Origin: Chryseobacterium sp. LAM-KRS1
Lineage (GTDB): Bacteria; Bacteroidota; Bacteroidia; Flavobacteriales; Weeksellaceae
NCBI RefSeq assembly: GCF_013184525.1
Contig: NZ_JAAOIZ010000007.1
Location: forward strand, 234,251-298,250
DNA: 64,000 nucleotides
Direction: 5' to 3'
In this document: positions 51,509-60,800 of the stretch, one piece after another
How positions within the stretch are numbered: the first letter of the stretch is position 1
Layout of the letters: every line of letters begins with the position of its first letter
The notes under the pieces: model-generated
The model's input: only the letters and a program-made list of their open reading frames with translations
What the model was told of the DNA's origin: nothing
Databases searched by the model: none
Made by a program: the position numbers and the translations under genes

Positions 51509-51536
51509 TATAATTAAGTTTAATTATGGTTTATGA

Positions 51537-53495
51537 TTAAAATTTCATCCTTTGGATCCTTACGGCATTAAGTATTGCAATCAGTGAAACTCCGACATCT
51601 GCAAAAACCGCTTCCCACATCGTTGCCAAACCTCCTGCACCAAGGATCAAAACAATTCCTTTTACCACAAATGCCAGGGTAATGTTTTGCCATACAATCT
51701 GTTTGGTCTTCCTACCTATATTAATGGCCATAGGAATTTTACTTGGCATGTCATCCTGTATTACAACGTCAGCTGTTTCAATCGTTGCATCACTTCCCAG
51801 TCCACCCATTGCAATTCCTACATCACTCAAAGCGACAACCGGAGCATCATTCACTCCATCACCAACAAAAGCAACCGTCTCATTTTTAGCTTTGATAGCT
51901 TTTACTTTATTCACCTTATCCTCTGGAAGTAAATCCCCATAAGCATTTTGAATTCCCAAAGTATCCGCTACATATTTTACAACTGAGCTTTTATCGCCAC
52001 TCAGCATGGTTGATTTTATATTTAATGCTTTTAATTTATTGATCGTTAATTGCGCATCGTTTTTAATGGTATCTGCAATAGTAAGATATCCTACAAACTT
52101 ATTATCATAAGCGACCGCAATTAATGTATACACAATATTATCCGGGTTGATATCATACTGAATATTGAATCGATCCATCATTTTGAAATTCCCAACCAAT
52201 AAATCTTTTCCATTAATTGTTGCTTTCAGCCCGTGCCCTGCAATTTCCTCTACGTTTTCCATAGGAATGGAATGATCTATTTCTCCTACATACTCATGAA
52301 TAGCTGTTGCTACAGGGTGCGTACTCTGGCTTTCTAAAAGGTTAACTAGCTTCAATATTTCATTTTTATCAAACTCAGGCTTGAAGTCCACTTCCTGAAC
52401 TTTGAAAACACCTTCTGTCATTGTTCCGGTCTTATCCATTACAACATTCTGGATTTTAGCAAGTGCATCTAAGAAGTTACTTCCTTTGAACAGAATTCCA
52501 TTTCTGCTTCCCGCTCCAATCCCTCCGAAATATCCCAAAGGAATTGAGATCACCAATGCACATGGACAAGAAATCACAAGGAATACTAAAGCTCTGTACA
52601 GCCAATCTTTAAATTGATAGTCCGCTACAAAGAAATAAGGTAATAATGCAATTGCTATAGCAAGCAATACCACAATCGGAGTATAAACTTTCGCAAATTT
52701 TCTAATGAATAATTCGGTTGGAGCTTTTTGCGCTGTAGCATTTTGAACCAGCTCCAGGATCTTACTCAGTTTACTATCCTGATATGCAGTGGTAACTTTA
52801 ACCTGGCTAACAGTATTTAAATTGATCATTCCCGCAAGCACTGCATCACCTTTGGTTTTGGTATCCGGCTTACTTTCTCCTGTTAGTGCAGCTGTATTAA
52901 ATGAAGCAGTTTCTGAAAGCAATTCTCCATCCAGCCCTAATTTCTCTCCGGATTTCAGTTGAATAATCTCTCCTATGCCTACAGTCTCTGCTTTCACGGT
53001 TTGTGGTTGCCCACCTTTTAAAACAGTTACCTCATCCGGACGCTGATCTAATAATGATTTGATATTGCTTTTCGCCCTTGTAACGGCCAAAGTTTGAAAT
53101 ACTTCTCCAACGGCATAAAAAAGCATTACTGCGACTCCTTCAGGATATTGGGCAATAACAAATGCCCCAATTGTTGCAATCCCCATTAAGAAGAATTCTG
53201 AAAACACATCTCCTTTAATGATGCTTTCATAAGCCTCTCTTAATACTGGAAGTCCAACAGGAATATAGGCCGCTGAGTACCAAACGATCCGAACCCAACC
53301 GGTAAACCATTCTGTTTTTATATAATTGTCTAAAGCGACACCGATCATTAATAAAACAAAAGAGATCACTGCAGGTAAAAACAACTGGAAAGTCGTTTTA
53401 TCTGAAGTATCATGAGAGTGACCGTGATCATGGCCATCTCCTTCAAAATGATTGTGCTCTTTTTTTTGAGGTTTTGTATTACAGCATTCTTCCAT
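51537..53495 (-). CDS. P1B-type Zn/Cd-exporting ATPase (ZntA-like)
   Basis: A heavy-metal P-type ATPase of 652 residues. In place of an HMA domain it has a short His-rich N-terminus (HNHFEGDGHDHGHSHD). Core motifs are TGESKP, the membrane metal motif CPCALVISIP, DKTGTMTEG (phosphorylated Asp), THPVATAIHE and GDGVNDAP. CPC with the last-helix Asp in VFADVGVSL fits the Zn/Cd/Pb class (P1B-2) rather than SPC-type cobalt pumps. It follows the Fur-family gene by 44 bases and is last in the long zinc-type operon. Confidence 0.93.
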   Translation of the reverse strand: MEECCNTKPQKKEHNHFEGDGHDHGHSHDTSDKTTFQLFLPAVISFVLLMIGVALDNYIKTEWFTGWVRIVWYSAAYIPVGLPVLREAYESIIKGDVFSEFFLMGIATIGAFVIAQYPEGVAVMLFYAVGEVFQTLAVTRAKSNIKSLLDQRPDEVTVLKGGQPQTVKAETVGIGEIIQLKSGEKLGLDGELLSETASFNTAALTGESKPDTKTKGDAVLAGMINLNTVSQVKVTTAYQDSKLSKILELVQNATAQKAPTELFIRKFAKVYTPIVVLLAIAIALLPYFFVADYQFKDWLYRALVFLVISCPCALVISIPLGYFGGIGAGSRNGILFKGSNFLDALAKIQNVVMDKTGTMTEGVFKVQEVDFKPEFDKNEILKLVNLLESQSTHPVATAIHEYVGEIDHSIPMENVEEIAGHGLKATINGKDLLVGNFKMMDRFNIQYDINPDNIVYTLIAVAYDNKFVGYLTIADTIKNDAQLTINKLKALNIKSTMLSGDKSSVVKYVADTLGIQNAYGDLLPEDKVNKVKAIKAKNETVAFVGDGVNDAPVVALSDVGIAMGGLGSDATIETADVVIQDDMPSKIPMAINIGRKTKQIVWQNITLAFVVKGIVLILGAGGLATMWEAVFADVGVSLIAILNAVRIQRMKF

Positions 53496-53539
53496 AACTT
53501 ATAATTTTCAACAAAATTAATTTTAAAACAAGTGCAATA

Positions 53540-53959
53540 CTATTGCAAACTTTCCAGACAATCTTCGCAAATCCCTTTAGCAAAAAGCCTTATTTCATCA
53601 ATCCGGAAATTAGTTTGGATGTTATCTGGAAATGAAATATCTTCTTTACAGGTCGTTTGCTTACAAATTTTACAGTAAAAATGAAGATGCCAGTCTTTAT
53701 GTGTTTTCTCGTCACAATCATCATCGCAAAGCTTATACTTGGTAGTTGTATTTTCCTGTATCCCGTGAACAATTCCTTTCTCTTCAAAAGTTTTTAAGGT
53801 CCTGTATATAGTTGTTCGGTCTGCATTATCAAAATGACTTTCAATTTCAGACAATGACAAAGCAGCTTCCTGAGAGCTCAAAAAATCATATACCAGGATA
53901 CGCATACTTGTTGGTTTGGTATTTTTGTCTATAAGCTTATCTTCTATATCTTTTTTCAT
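53540..53959 (-). CDS. Fur-family metal-responsive regulator
   Basis: A Fur-superfamily repressor of 139 residues. The winged helix contains MRILVYDFLSSQEAALS and DRTTIYRTLKTFEEKGIVH. The C-terminal half is rich in ligands: CDDDCDEKTHKDWHLHFYC, then CKICKQTTC, and a final CEDCLESL pair for structural zinc. Its place among Zn/Cd exporters suggests a Zur-like or efflux-sensing role rather than iron control, but specificity cannot be read from sequence. It lies 16 bases after the CDF gene. Confidence 0.9.
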   Translation of the reverse strand: MKKDIEDKLIDKNTKPTSMRILVYDFLSSQEAALSLSEIESHFDNADRTTIYRTLKTFEEKGIVHGIQENTTTKYKLCDDDCDEKTHKDWHLHFYCKICKQTTCKEDISFPDNIQTNFRIDEIRLFAKGICEDCLESLQ

Positions 53960-53975
53960 TTCTGATATTTTTTAA

Positions 53976-54875
53976 TTAATAATGGGTAACATCTTCCTGA
54001 TAACTTTCTTCCTCAATCTGAAAAGTAGTATGGCTGATGGTAAATCTGGATGTTGTTTCTTCGGTCAGTTTTTCCAGCAGCTGATTTTGAGTAATTGTAT
54101 CATCTTTAACAATATGAGAACTCATGGCATTTACGCCGGAAGTAAGAGACCACACATGGAGATCATGCACGCTTTTTACGCCAGGAACCTGTTCCAGTGA
54201 TTTACGTAACACATCAATGTCTACATCTTTGGGAGTACTCTCCAGTAATACATTAACAGCTTCCTTAAGAAGTCGCCAGGTTCTGGGAAAGATCAATAAG
54301 CCAATTGCTGCTGAGATCAATGGGTCGGCATAGTACCAGTTGGTTGTAAGCATAATTACACCTGCAATCATAACTCCCACAGAAGTAAGCATATCCGAAA
54401 GAACTTCAAAATAAGCGCCTTTCATATTGAGACTCGCTTCAGAATCTTTTCTCAGGATCAACATTCCCGCAATGTTTACTACAAGTCCGATTCCTGCAAC
54501 AATCAACATTGATTTACTCTGCACTTCTGGAGGGCTTTTAAATCTCTGATAAGCTTCAAATAAAACATACACGGAGATTCCCAGCAGTACCACGGCATTG
54601 ATCACCGCTGCCAATATTTCTGTACGGTAATATCCAAAAGTTTTTTTGGAGTCCGCTTTCCGTTCTCCGATTTTTATTGCAATAAAAGCCAGTAACAATC
54701 CTACCACATCTGTAAGCATGTGAGCGGCATCTGCAAGCAACGCAAGACTATTGGTAAGAATTCCTCCAATAACCTCCGCAATAAGATATGTTCCACTAAA
54801 CGATAATACAATAAGAAGATTCTTTTTATGTTTACTGGCTGCGGAAACTGTTTGTGTGTTTTTTTCGTTCATCAT
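53976..54875 (-). CDS. Cation diffusion facilitator (CzcD/ZitB-like)
   Basis: A CDF-family metal/proton antiporter of 299 residues with six helices and a C-terminal cytoplasmic ferredoxin-like domain (VKSVHDLHVWSLTSG). Helix 2 has the usual His/Asp site in ADAAHMLTDVVG. Helix 5 reads EVLSDMLTSVG, giving ExxxD where ZitB-type zinc exporters have HxxxD, so the metal preference may differ. The C-terminal His residues of the cytoplasmic domain (DLHVW; SSHIV; SHTTFQIE) are kept. It exports Zn or Co/Cd from the cytoplasm and is co-transcribed with the Fur-family gene. Confidence 0.92.
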   Translation of the reverse strand: MMNEKNTQTVSAASKHKKNLLIVLSFSGTYLIAEVIGGILTNSLALLADAAHMLTDVVGLLLAFIAIKIGERKADSKKTFGYYRTEILAAVINAVVLLGISVYVLFEAYQRFKSPPEVQSKSMLIVAGIGLVVNIAGMLILRKDSEASLNMKGAYFEVLSDMLTSVGVMIAGVIMLTTNWYYADPLISAAIGLLIFPRTWRLLKEAVNVLLESTPKDVDIDVLRKSLEQVPGVKSVHDLHVWSLTSGVNAMSSHIVKDDTITQNQLLEKLTEETTSRFTISHTTFQIEEESYQEDVTHY

Positions 54876-54892
54876 TTCAAAAATAAGTTGGG

Positions 54893-55765
54893 TTACATTT
54901 CGTAGTATAAAGGATTTTCTTTCTTCATAGGAACATTCTTTTCCCCGACCATCTGTCTCAGGTTAATTTCTATTGTCTGTGCTAAAGAAGTCATTGGGGT
55001 ATCAACAGGTGTATTTTCAAAAGGATCCTGCATGATGATTGATGTTCTTTCTATAGCGATAAACATTGTAGGAACTAAAATAGTGACCAATACTTCGATT
55101 ATCAATTGATTATCATCCAATCCAAATGGTAAAATAGCAGCAAATACATAGATTAACACATGGACCAAAATACTATATGATCGCGGGAAAACCGTATTCT
55201 TTAATCGCTCACATTTTCCCATGCTATCACAAAGCTTTGTAATGGCATCATTAAGTTGTAATTGTTGAAATTCTGAGATTTCCCCTGAAGAAAAAGCTTT
55301 TCTTACCTGCCTGGAATGTTCATCGAGTAATGCATTCGGAACATTTAAAGCATCAATTTGATGAGCAGTAAGATATTCCTGTACCTTTACAGAAAAGGGC
55401 AGCTTTCTAAGCGATTCCCCTAACGCAAAAGTCCAGATGATCTGTCTTTCCGCGAATTCCTGTGCTTGTTTTTCCGGTAAAAACTGAATTGCTAATCTGA
55501 TCAAAGTCCGGGAATCGTTTACAATGGCTCCCCAGACAATTCTTGCCTCCCACCATCTTTCGTAAGATTGTGAAGTACGGAAAGCCAATAACAGAGAAAC
55601 GGCCGTTCCCACTAATGCAGGAATATTCAGAGGAAGTGATATTTTTCTAAATCCGGGAAGTAAATCTAAAAGCCCTATACAAAAAGCAAATATGCAAATG
55701 AAAAGAATCTGAGATTTTATTTCATTAATGAAATACCAAATGGATAATCTTTTGTTTAATAACAT
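54893..55765 (-). CDS. Bestrophin-family (YneE-like) channel protein
   Basis: A bestrophin-family membrane protein of 290 residues with four helices and the family motif SQSYERWWEARIVWGAIVND near residues 65-85. Bacterial bestrophins form pentameric ion channels, some passing cations. It lies between a CDF transporter (17-base gap) and a methyltransferase (31-base gap). The context hints at ion balance during metal export; its substrate is unknown. Confidence 0.88.
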   Translation of the reverse strand: MLLNKRLSIWYFINEIKSQILFICIFAFCIGLLDLLPGFRKISLPLNIPALVGTAVSLLLAFRTSQSYERWWEARIVWGAIVNDSRTLIRLAIQFLPEKQAQEFAERQIIWTFALGESLRKLPFSVKVQEYLTAHQIDALNVPNALLDEHSRQVRKAFSSGEISEFQQLQLNDAITKLCDSMGKCERLKNTVFPRSYSILVHVLIYVFAAILPFGLDDNQLIIEVLVTILVPTMFIAIERTSIIMQDPFENTPVDTPMTSLAQTIEINLRQMVGEKNVPMKKENPLYYEM

Positions 55766-55796
55766 AATTATTTTTTTTAAATTAAGTTCTAACCCT

Positions 55797-56537
55797 TTAA
55801 GATCTGTTGTTTTCTAAAAGTCTCGTTTTCATTTTTAATACTTTGAGTACAAAGTACATCATCATTGTAATGATCGTACCAGAAATGAACAACAAATTAT
55901 GATCAGAATGATCTCTAATCCATTCTCCTGTAATATCGAAAAGCGTAAAGATCAAAAACATAGCAAAAAGCCCATTCTTCTCTTTCTTCAACACCTTTTT
56001 TAGACTAAAAGAGAGCTCGTTCTTCCTAAACAATCCTAAGTTAGGAATAAAAACCGGTACTTTGGATGCCCAATTTCTATATTTTTCTCCAAACTTTCTT
56101 TCTAAAAATTGCTCTTCTGCATAAATAATCCGCTCATAATAAATCCAGTAAAAAAGAATGAAGGAAACGATAAACCATAAGTTCTGTGTAAATAAGGCAA
56201 GCCCCAACCACATAAAAAAGTTCCCTAGATATAAAGGATTTCTTACTACACTGTATATTCCTGTTGTATTAAGTGTATCAGCTACCTGGCCTTCTGAGGT
56301 ATTCCTTCCCGAGGTATTTTTAGGTGTATATCCCACTGTATAAACTCTAATCCCTAAACCTACAGCACTTATTAAAAGGCATGCAAATTCGTATAGAATT
56401 TCGCAGCTCGTTGTTTCTTCTTTTAAATTCATTTGAACAGAAACCACAAAACCGATAAATAAAATACCTATCGGTAATGTGCTTCTATATTTGAAAAGCC
56501 AATTCCCTTGTTTTTCAAGTTCTTCTTTTAAAGCCAT
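55797..56537 (-). CDS. Membrane methyltransferase (ICMT/PEMT-like, possibly LmtA)
   Basis: A membrane methyltransferase of 246 residues. The AdoMet-binding C-terminal signature of the ICMT/PEMT group is present: TGIYSVVRNPLYLGNFFMW near residue 90, followed by YAEEQFLERKFGEKYRNW. The N-terminal half includes GIRVYTVGYTPKNTSGRNT, a region I associate with LmtA, the lipid A 1-phosphate methyltransferase first described in Leptospira. Two further helices follow. A lipid A or phospholipid substrate would fit an envelope response to metals; this is inference. Confidence 0.75.
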   Translation of the reverse strand: MALKEELEKQGNWLFKYRSTLPIGILFIGFVVSVQMNLKEETTSCEILYEFACLLISAVGLGIRVYTVGYTPKNTSGRNTSEGQVADTLNTTGIYSVVRNPLYLGNFFMWLGLALFTQNLWFIVSFILFYWIYYERIIYAEEQFLERKFGEKYRNWASKVPVFIPNLGLFRKNELSFSLKKVLKKEKNGLFAMFLIFTLFDITGEWIRDHSDHNLLFISGTIITMMMYFVLKVLKMKTRLLENNRS

Positions 56538-56582
56538 CTTGTGAAATAATATTATTGTGTTTTTTTGTCGGAAGGCTTTTAA

Positions 56583-57827
56583 TTAATCCTGCTCGCCAGC
56601 ATTGGTGAGCTTTGCATTTACAAAAAATGTACTTTTCACTACTATTTTAGAATCAGGGGCAATTTCTGTTACCGGAGTTATTGCTGTATAACCCATATCA
56701 GAAGAACCTTTTACCACTTCAATTTTCTCAAAATTGATCATTTTCACATTTTCTTTAGGCATTTCTTTCTTAGATTTTTCTTCATCATGATTTTCAGCAG
56801 GCTTTTTATCCGTTTGCACAAAAATATAAGACTTGCCATCTGCTTCTACAATTGCATCATTAGGAACAGCCGGTGTGGTTGTTTTTTCGAGACTTACAAT
56901 TCCTGTAATGCTCATTCCATCAATTAATCCTGCCTTATTCCCGATTACATTACAGTGTACAGAAATCGTTTTACTCGCATTCTCAAAAGATGAACCTATG
57001 CTGAATACTTTGGCATCATACTCTGTCTCCGGGTTGTTGGTTAGATTAAAATGAACAATTTGCCCAACTTTCATTTTCGGAAGATCTTTTTCGTATATCT
57101 GTAAATCCAAGTGAATGGATTCATTATCAATAACTTCAGCCACCGGAGATGAAACATCAACATAGCTCCCTATTTGTGCAGAAATACTACTCACAGTTCC
57201 ATTGATAGGTGATGTTATTACCAAACCTGATCTCATATTTGCATTGTTAACAGCACCGGGGCTTATTCCCATCATCTGAAGTTGCCTCAACAAAGAGGCC
57301 TTCCTCGTTCTGAGGGTTTTTAATTCTGCATCGGAACTCTGCAGGTTTTTCTTGGCTCCTGCATCATTATCAAAAAGCTCTCGTTGTCTTCTGTACTCCT
57401 GTTCCGCAAATGTAATTCTACTATTCACAGTCAGGTATTCTTCCTGAAGTCTTATAAATTCAGGATTGGCAATTGTTGCGATCACCTGTCCTTTTCTCAC
57501 CACACTACCTACCTGAACAGTAAGCGTTTTAATAATTCCTCCATATAAAGAGGTAATGGTGGCTTTACTGTTATTAGGTACATCCAAGGTACCATTGGCT
57601 TTAACGGTAGAAGTTAACTCCTTCATTTCAATGGTTCCCATTGTAATTCCAACAGCTTTTATTTGTTCTTCCGTTAATGAAGCAATAGTCTCGGAAGCTT
57701 CTGCGGGTTTCTCAATTTTTTGCTCTGCTTTTCCCGCAGGATTTTCCGCCACCTCTTCCTTTTTACTACAACTTACAGTTAACAAAGAAAGAGCAATACA
57801 ATATATGATGATGTGTTTTTTTCTCAT
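56583..57827 (-). CDS. RND periplasmic adaptor lipoprotein (CzcB-like)
   Basis: A 414-residue adaptor with a lipoprotein signal (to LLTVSCSKKEE), a Glu/Ala-rich linker, a barrel-sandwich pair (QVGSVVRKGQVIATI and SPINGTVSSISAQIGSYV), an alpha-hairpin near 125-180 and a beta-barrel domain. A C-terminal charged insert (KPAENHDEEKSKKEMPKE) carries a His and many acidic residues. It lies one base after the pump-channel fusion gene, so the efflux system needs only these two genes. Confidence 0.92.
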   Translation of the reverse strand: MRKKHIIIYCIALSLLTVSCSKKEEVAENPAGKAEQKIEKPAEASETIASLTEEQIKAVGITMGTIEMKELTSTVKANGTLDVPNNSKATITSLYGGIIKTLTVQVGSVVRKGQVIATIANPEFIRLQEEYLTVNSRITFAEQEYRRQRELFDNDAGAKKNLQSSDAELKTLRTRKASLLRQLQMMGISPGAVNNANMRSGLVITSPINGTVSSISAQIGSYVDVSSPVAEVIDNESIHLDLQIYEKDLPKMKVGQIVHFNLTNNPETEYDAKVFSIGSSFENASKTISVHCNVIGNKAGLIDGMSITGIVSLEKTTTPAVPNDAIVEADGKSYIFVQTDKKPAENHDEEKSKKEMPKENVKMINFEKIEVVKGSSDMGYTAITPVTEIAPDSKIVVKSTFFVNAKLTNAGEQD

Positions 57828-57828
57828 T

Positions 57829-60800
57829 TTATTTATTAATTATTGAATTAATCGTTACAACAGATTGGTTCACCTGCTGGATGGATTCCAGGTATTTTAA
57901 TTGAATATTTGTCGCAGTCTGCAAGGCGAAAAGATACTCTACATAAGTAATTTCACCTGTTCTATATCCTAACTGAGCCGCTTTTACAATTTTCTCAGCA
58001 TTAGGAATCGCTTGCCCCACATAGTAATTATATTGCTGCGTATCCTGTTGATATTGGGTTAATGCATTTTGCAATTGAGTGGAAAGCTGATTCTTCTGAT
58101 ACATAGCATTGGTTTCCGCAACCTGCTTCTGAAATTCCAAAGATTTTATTCTCGCCTTTGTCGCTCCGAAAGTTAGAGGAATTGCTATTCCTACATTTAC
58201 AAAGCTAAACCGGTTGCCTGAGTTATAAAATACTTCCTGTCCGTTTACTGGATAAGATCCTGTTAAAGACTGGTTGGTATATCCTAAACTGAATTCCGGA
58301 AGTCCCTGCGCTTTTTCTACATTTTTGTTTCTTTCAGCAATTTCCATTTCCTGATAAAATGCTTTAATTGTAGGGTTATTATCAACCTCTTTGCTGTCCA
58401 GAATATTTCCGGATTTAAGTGGCTCATAATTTCCGTTAAACGGGACCTCAATGTCCTCAGAAATATTTAAAAGTGTCTTTAAATTTTTATATGCGTTATT
58501 TAAAAATACCTGATTTTGATTGAGCAAAAGGTTGATTTCTCCTTGTTGGGTTTCAGCAGTACTGATCTCAATCTTTTTTATGTCCCCAGCCTTGAACCTT
58601 ACGGTGGCTATACGAATGAAATCGCGATACAGGCTGTCCAGATTCTTTAATTGCGCTTTATTATATTGCAGATATTCAATCTGATAATAATAGGAGCGAA
58701 CCTGTTTAACAAGCTCATTCATAGAAATTTCCTTCTCTATCTGTTTACCTTTTATAGTTTCCGCAATTAATTCTTTTCTGGCTTTGAATATGGTAGGAAA
58801 AGGAATACTTTGTGAAATTGCAAAAGATTGGTCAAAAGTAGGACTATTATACTGCCCGAGCTGTGCATTAAAATTCATTTTTGGCAATTCTTTAGCCGTA
58901 GGTTTTAAAGCCCTTGCAGCCTCAATACCCAGGTCTTTGGATTTCAGTCCGGGATTGTTCGCCACGGCCTGTTCTACTGCCTGTTCTACAGTCAATGTTC
59001 TGGATTGAGCGCTGGCGAATTGACCCAACATTATAAATCCAAGAATAATCACCGGTGTAAATGGTTTCATTTTCATCTTCTTAATTCGAAGTTTTGTATT
59101 GAAAATAATATACAGCATTGGTAACACAAATAAAGTAAGAAAAGTAGCACTGATTAATCCACCGATTACAACGGTTGCCAATGGTTTCTGAACCTCAGCT
59201 CCTGCGCCCGTGGAAATCGCCATGGGTAAAAATCCTAACGATGCTACCGTTGCAGTCATTAATACTGGTCGAAGCCTTGTTTTAGTCCCCTCCATCACTC
59301 TTTTAAAGATATCTTTTTCGCCTTCTTTTTCTAATTCATTGAAGGTTCCTATCAATACAATTCCATTAAGAACCGCTACTCCGAATAAGGCAATAAATCC
59401 AATTCCGGCACTGATACTAAAAGGCATCCCTCTTACAAGAAGGGCAAAGATCCCACCAATAGCACTCATTGGAATGGCTGTAAAAATCAATGCCGCCTGT
59501 TTTAAAGAGTTGAAAGTGAAATACAATAATAAAAATATCAACAACAGCGATATAGGTACCGCAATCATAAGACGCTGGCTAGCCTCCTGAAGGTTTTCAA
59601 ATTGTCCACCGTAAGTATAATAATATCCTGCAGGTAGCTTAACGTCTTTGTCAAGCTTCTTCTGAATATCCTGAACCACACTCTGTACATCACGTCCTTT
59701 AACATTAAAGCCTACAACAATTCTACGTTTTGCCTGTTCGCGGCTGATTTGTGCGGGCCCCATTTTGTATTTGACATCTGCGACCTGTGAAAGCGGGATC
59801 TGTGCTCCTGTTTTAGTATTGATCATCAGGTTATCAACATCATCAATATTAGTCCTATTAAGACTATCCAAGCGAACAACCAGATCAAAACGTCTCTCAT
59901 TCTCAAAAACCTGACCGGTACTTTTTCCTGCAAACGCGGTACTTAAGGCGTTATTTACATCTTCAATATTGATTCCGTAATTAGCCATTCTTGTTCTGTC
60001 ATAAGTAACATTGATTTGTGGAAGTCCACCCACTTTTTCAATTTGAGGAGCATTAGCTCCGTTTACCGATTGTATTGCTTTTCCAACTTTCTCTGCATAA
60101 ATGGCCAGGGAATCCAGATTCTCCCCGAAAATTTTAACGGCTACGTCCTGTCTAATTCCCGTCATCAATTCATTAAAACGCATTTGGATCGGCTGGTTTC
60201 TTTCAAAATATACCCCGGGAATCGCTTCCAGTTTTTTACTGATCTCATCTCCCAGTTCCGCATATGATTTTTTTGTTTTCCACTCGCTCTGCGGTTTTAG
60301 CACCACAATGATATCTGAAGCCTCTGGTGGCATCGGGTCAGTAGGTACTTCGGCTGATCCGGTTTTTCCTACAACCATTTTTACCTCATCAAATGACTTG
60401 ATGATCCTTGATGCCTGCATGGATGTTTCCAAACTTTGACTCAATGAGCTTTGCTGAGGTAGGATACATTGAAATGCATAGTCTCCTTCCTGCAATTGCG
60501 GGATAAACTCCCCTCCCATATTTTTGAATATGAAAATTGAAATCACAAAAATAGAAATCGTTATAGTGACAATTACGAGCTTCAATCGAATGGCTTTTTG
60601 CAACAAAGGCTGATAAATACCTTGAAGGAAGTCCATAATTTTGTCACTGAGTGTCTTTTTATGACTAACATTTTTAGAAAGGAACAACGAGCTTACCATT
60701 GGAATATAAGTAATGGATAAAATGGTAGCTCCAATAATTGCAAATCCTACTGTTTTTGCCATTGGGGTAAACATTTTACCTTCTACTCCTGCTAAAGAAA

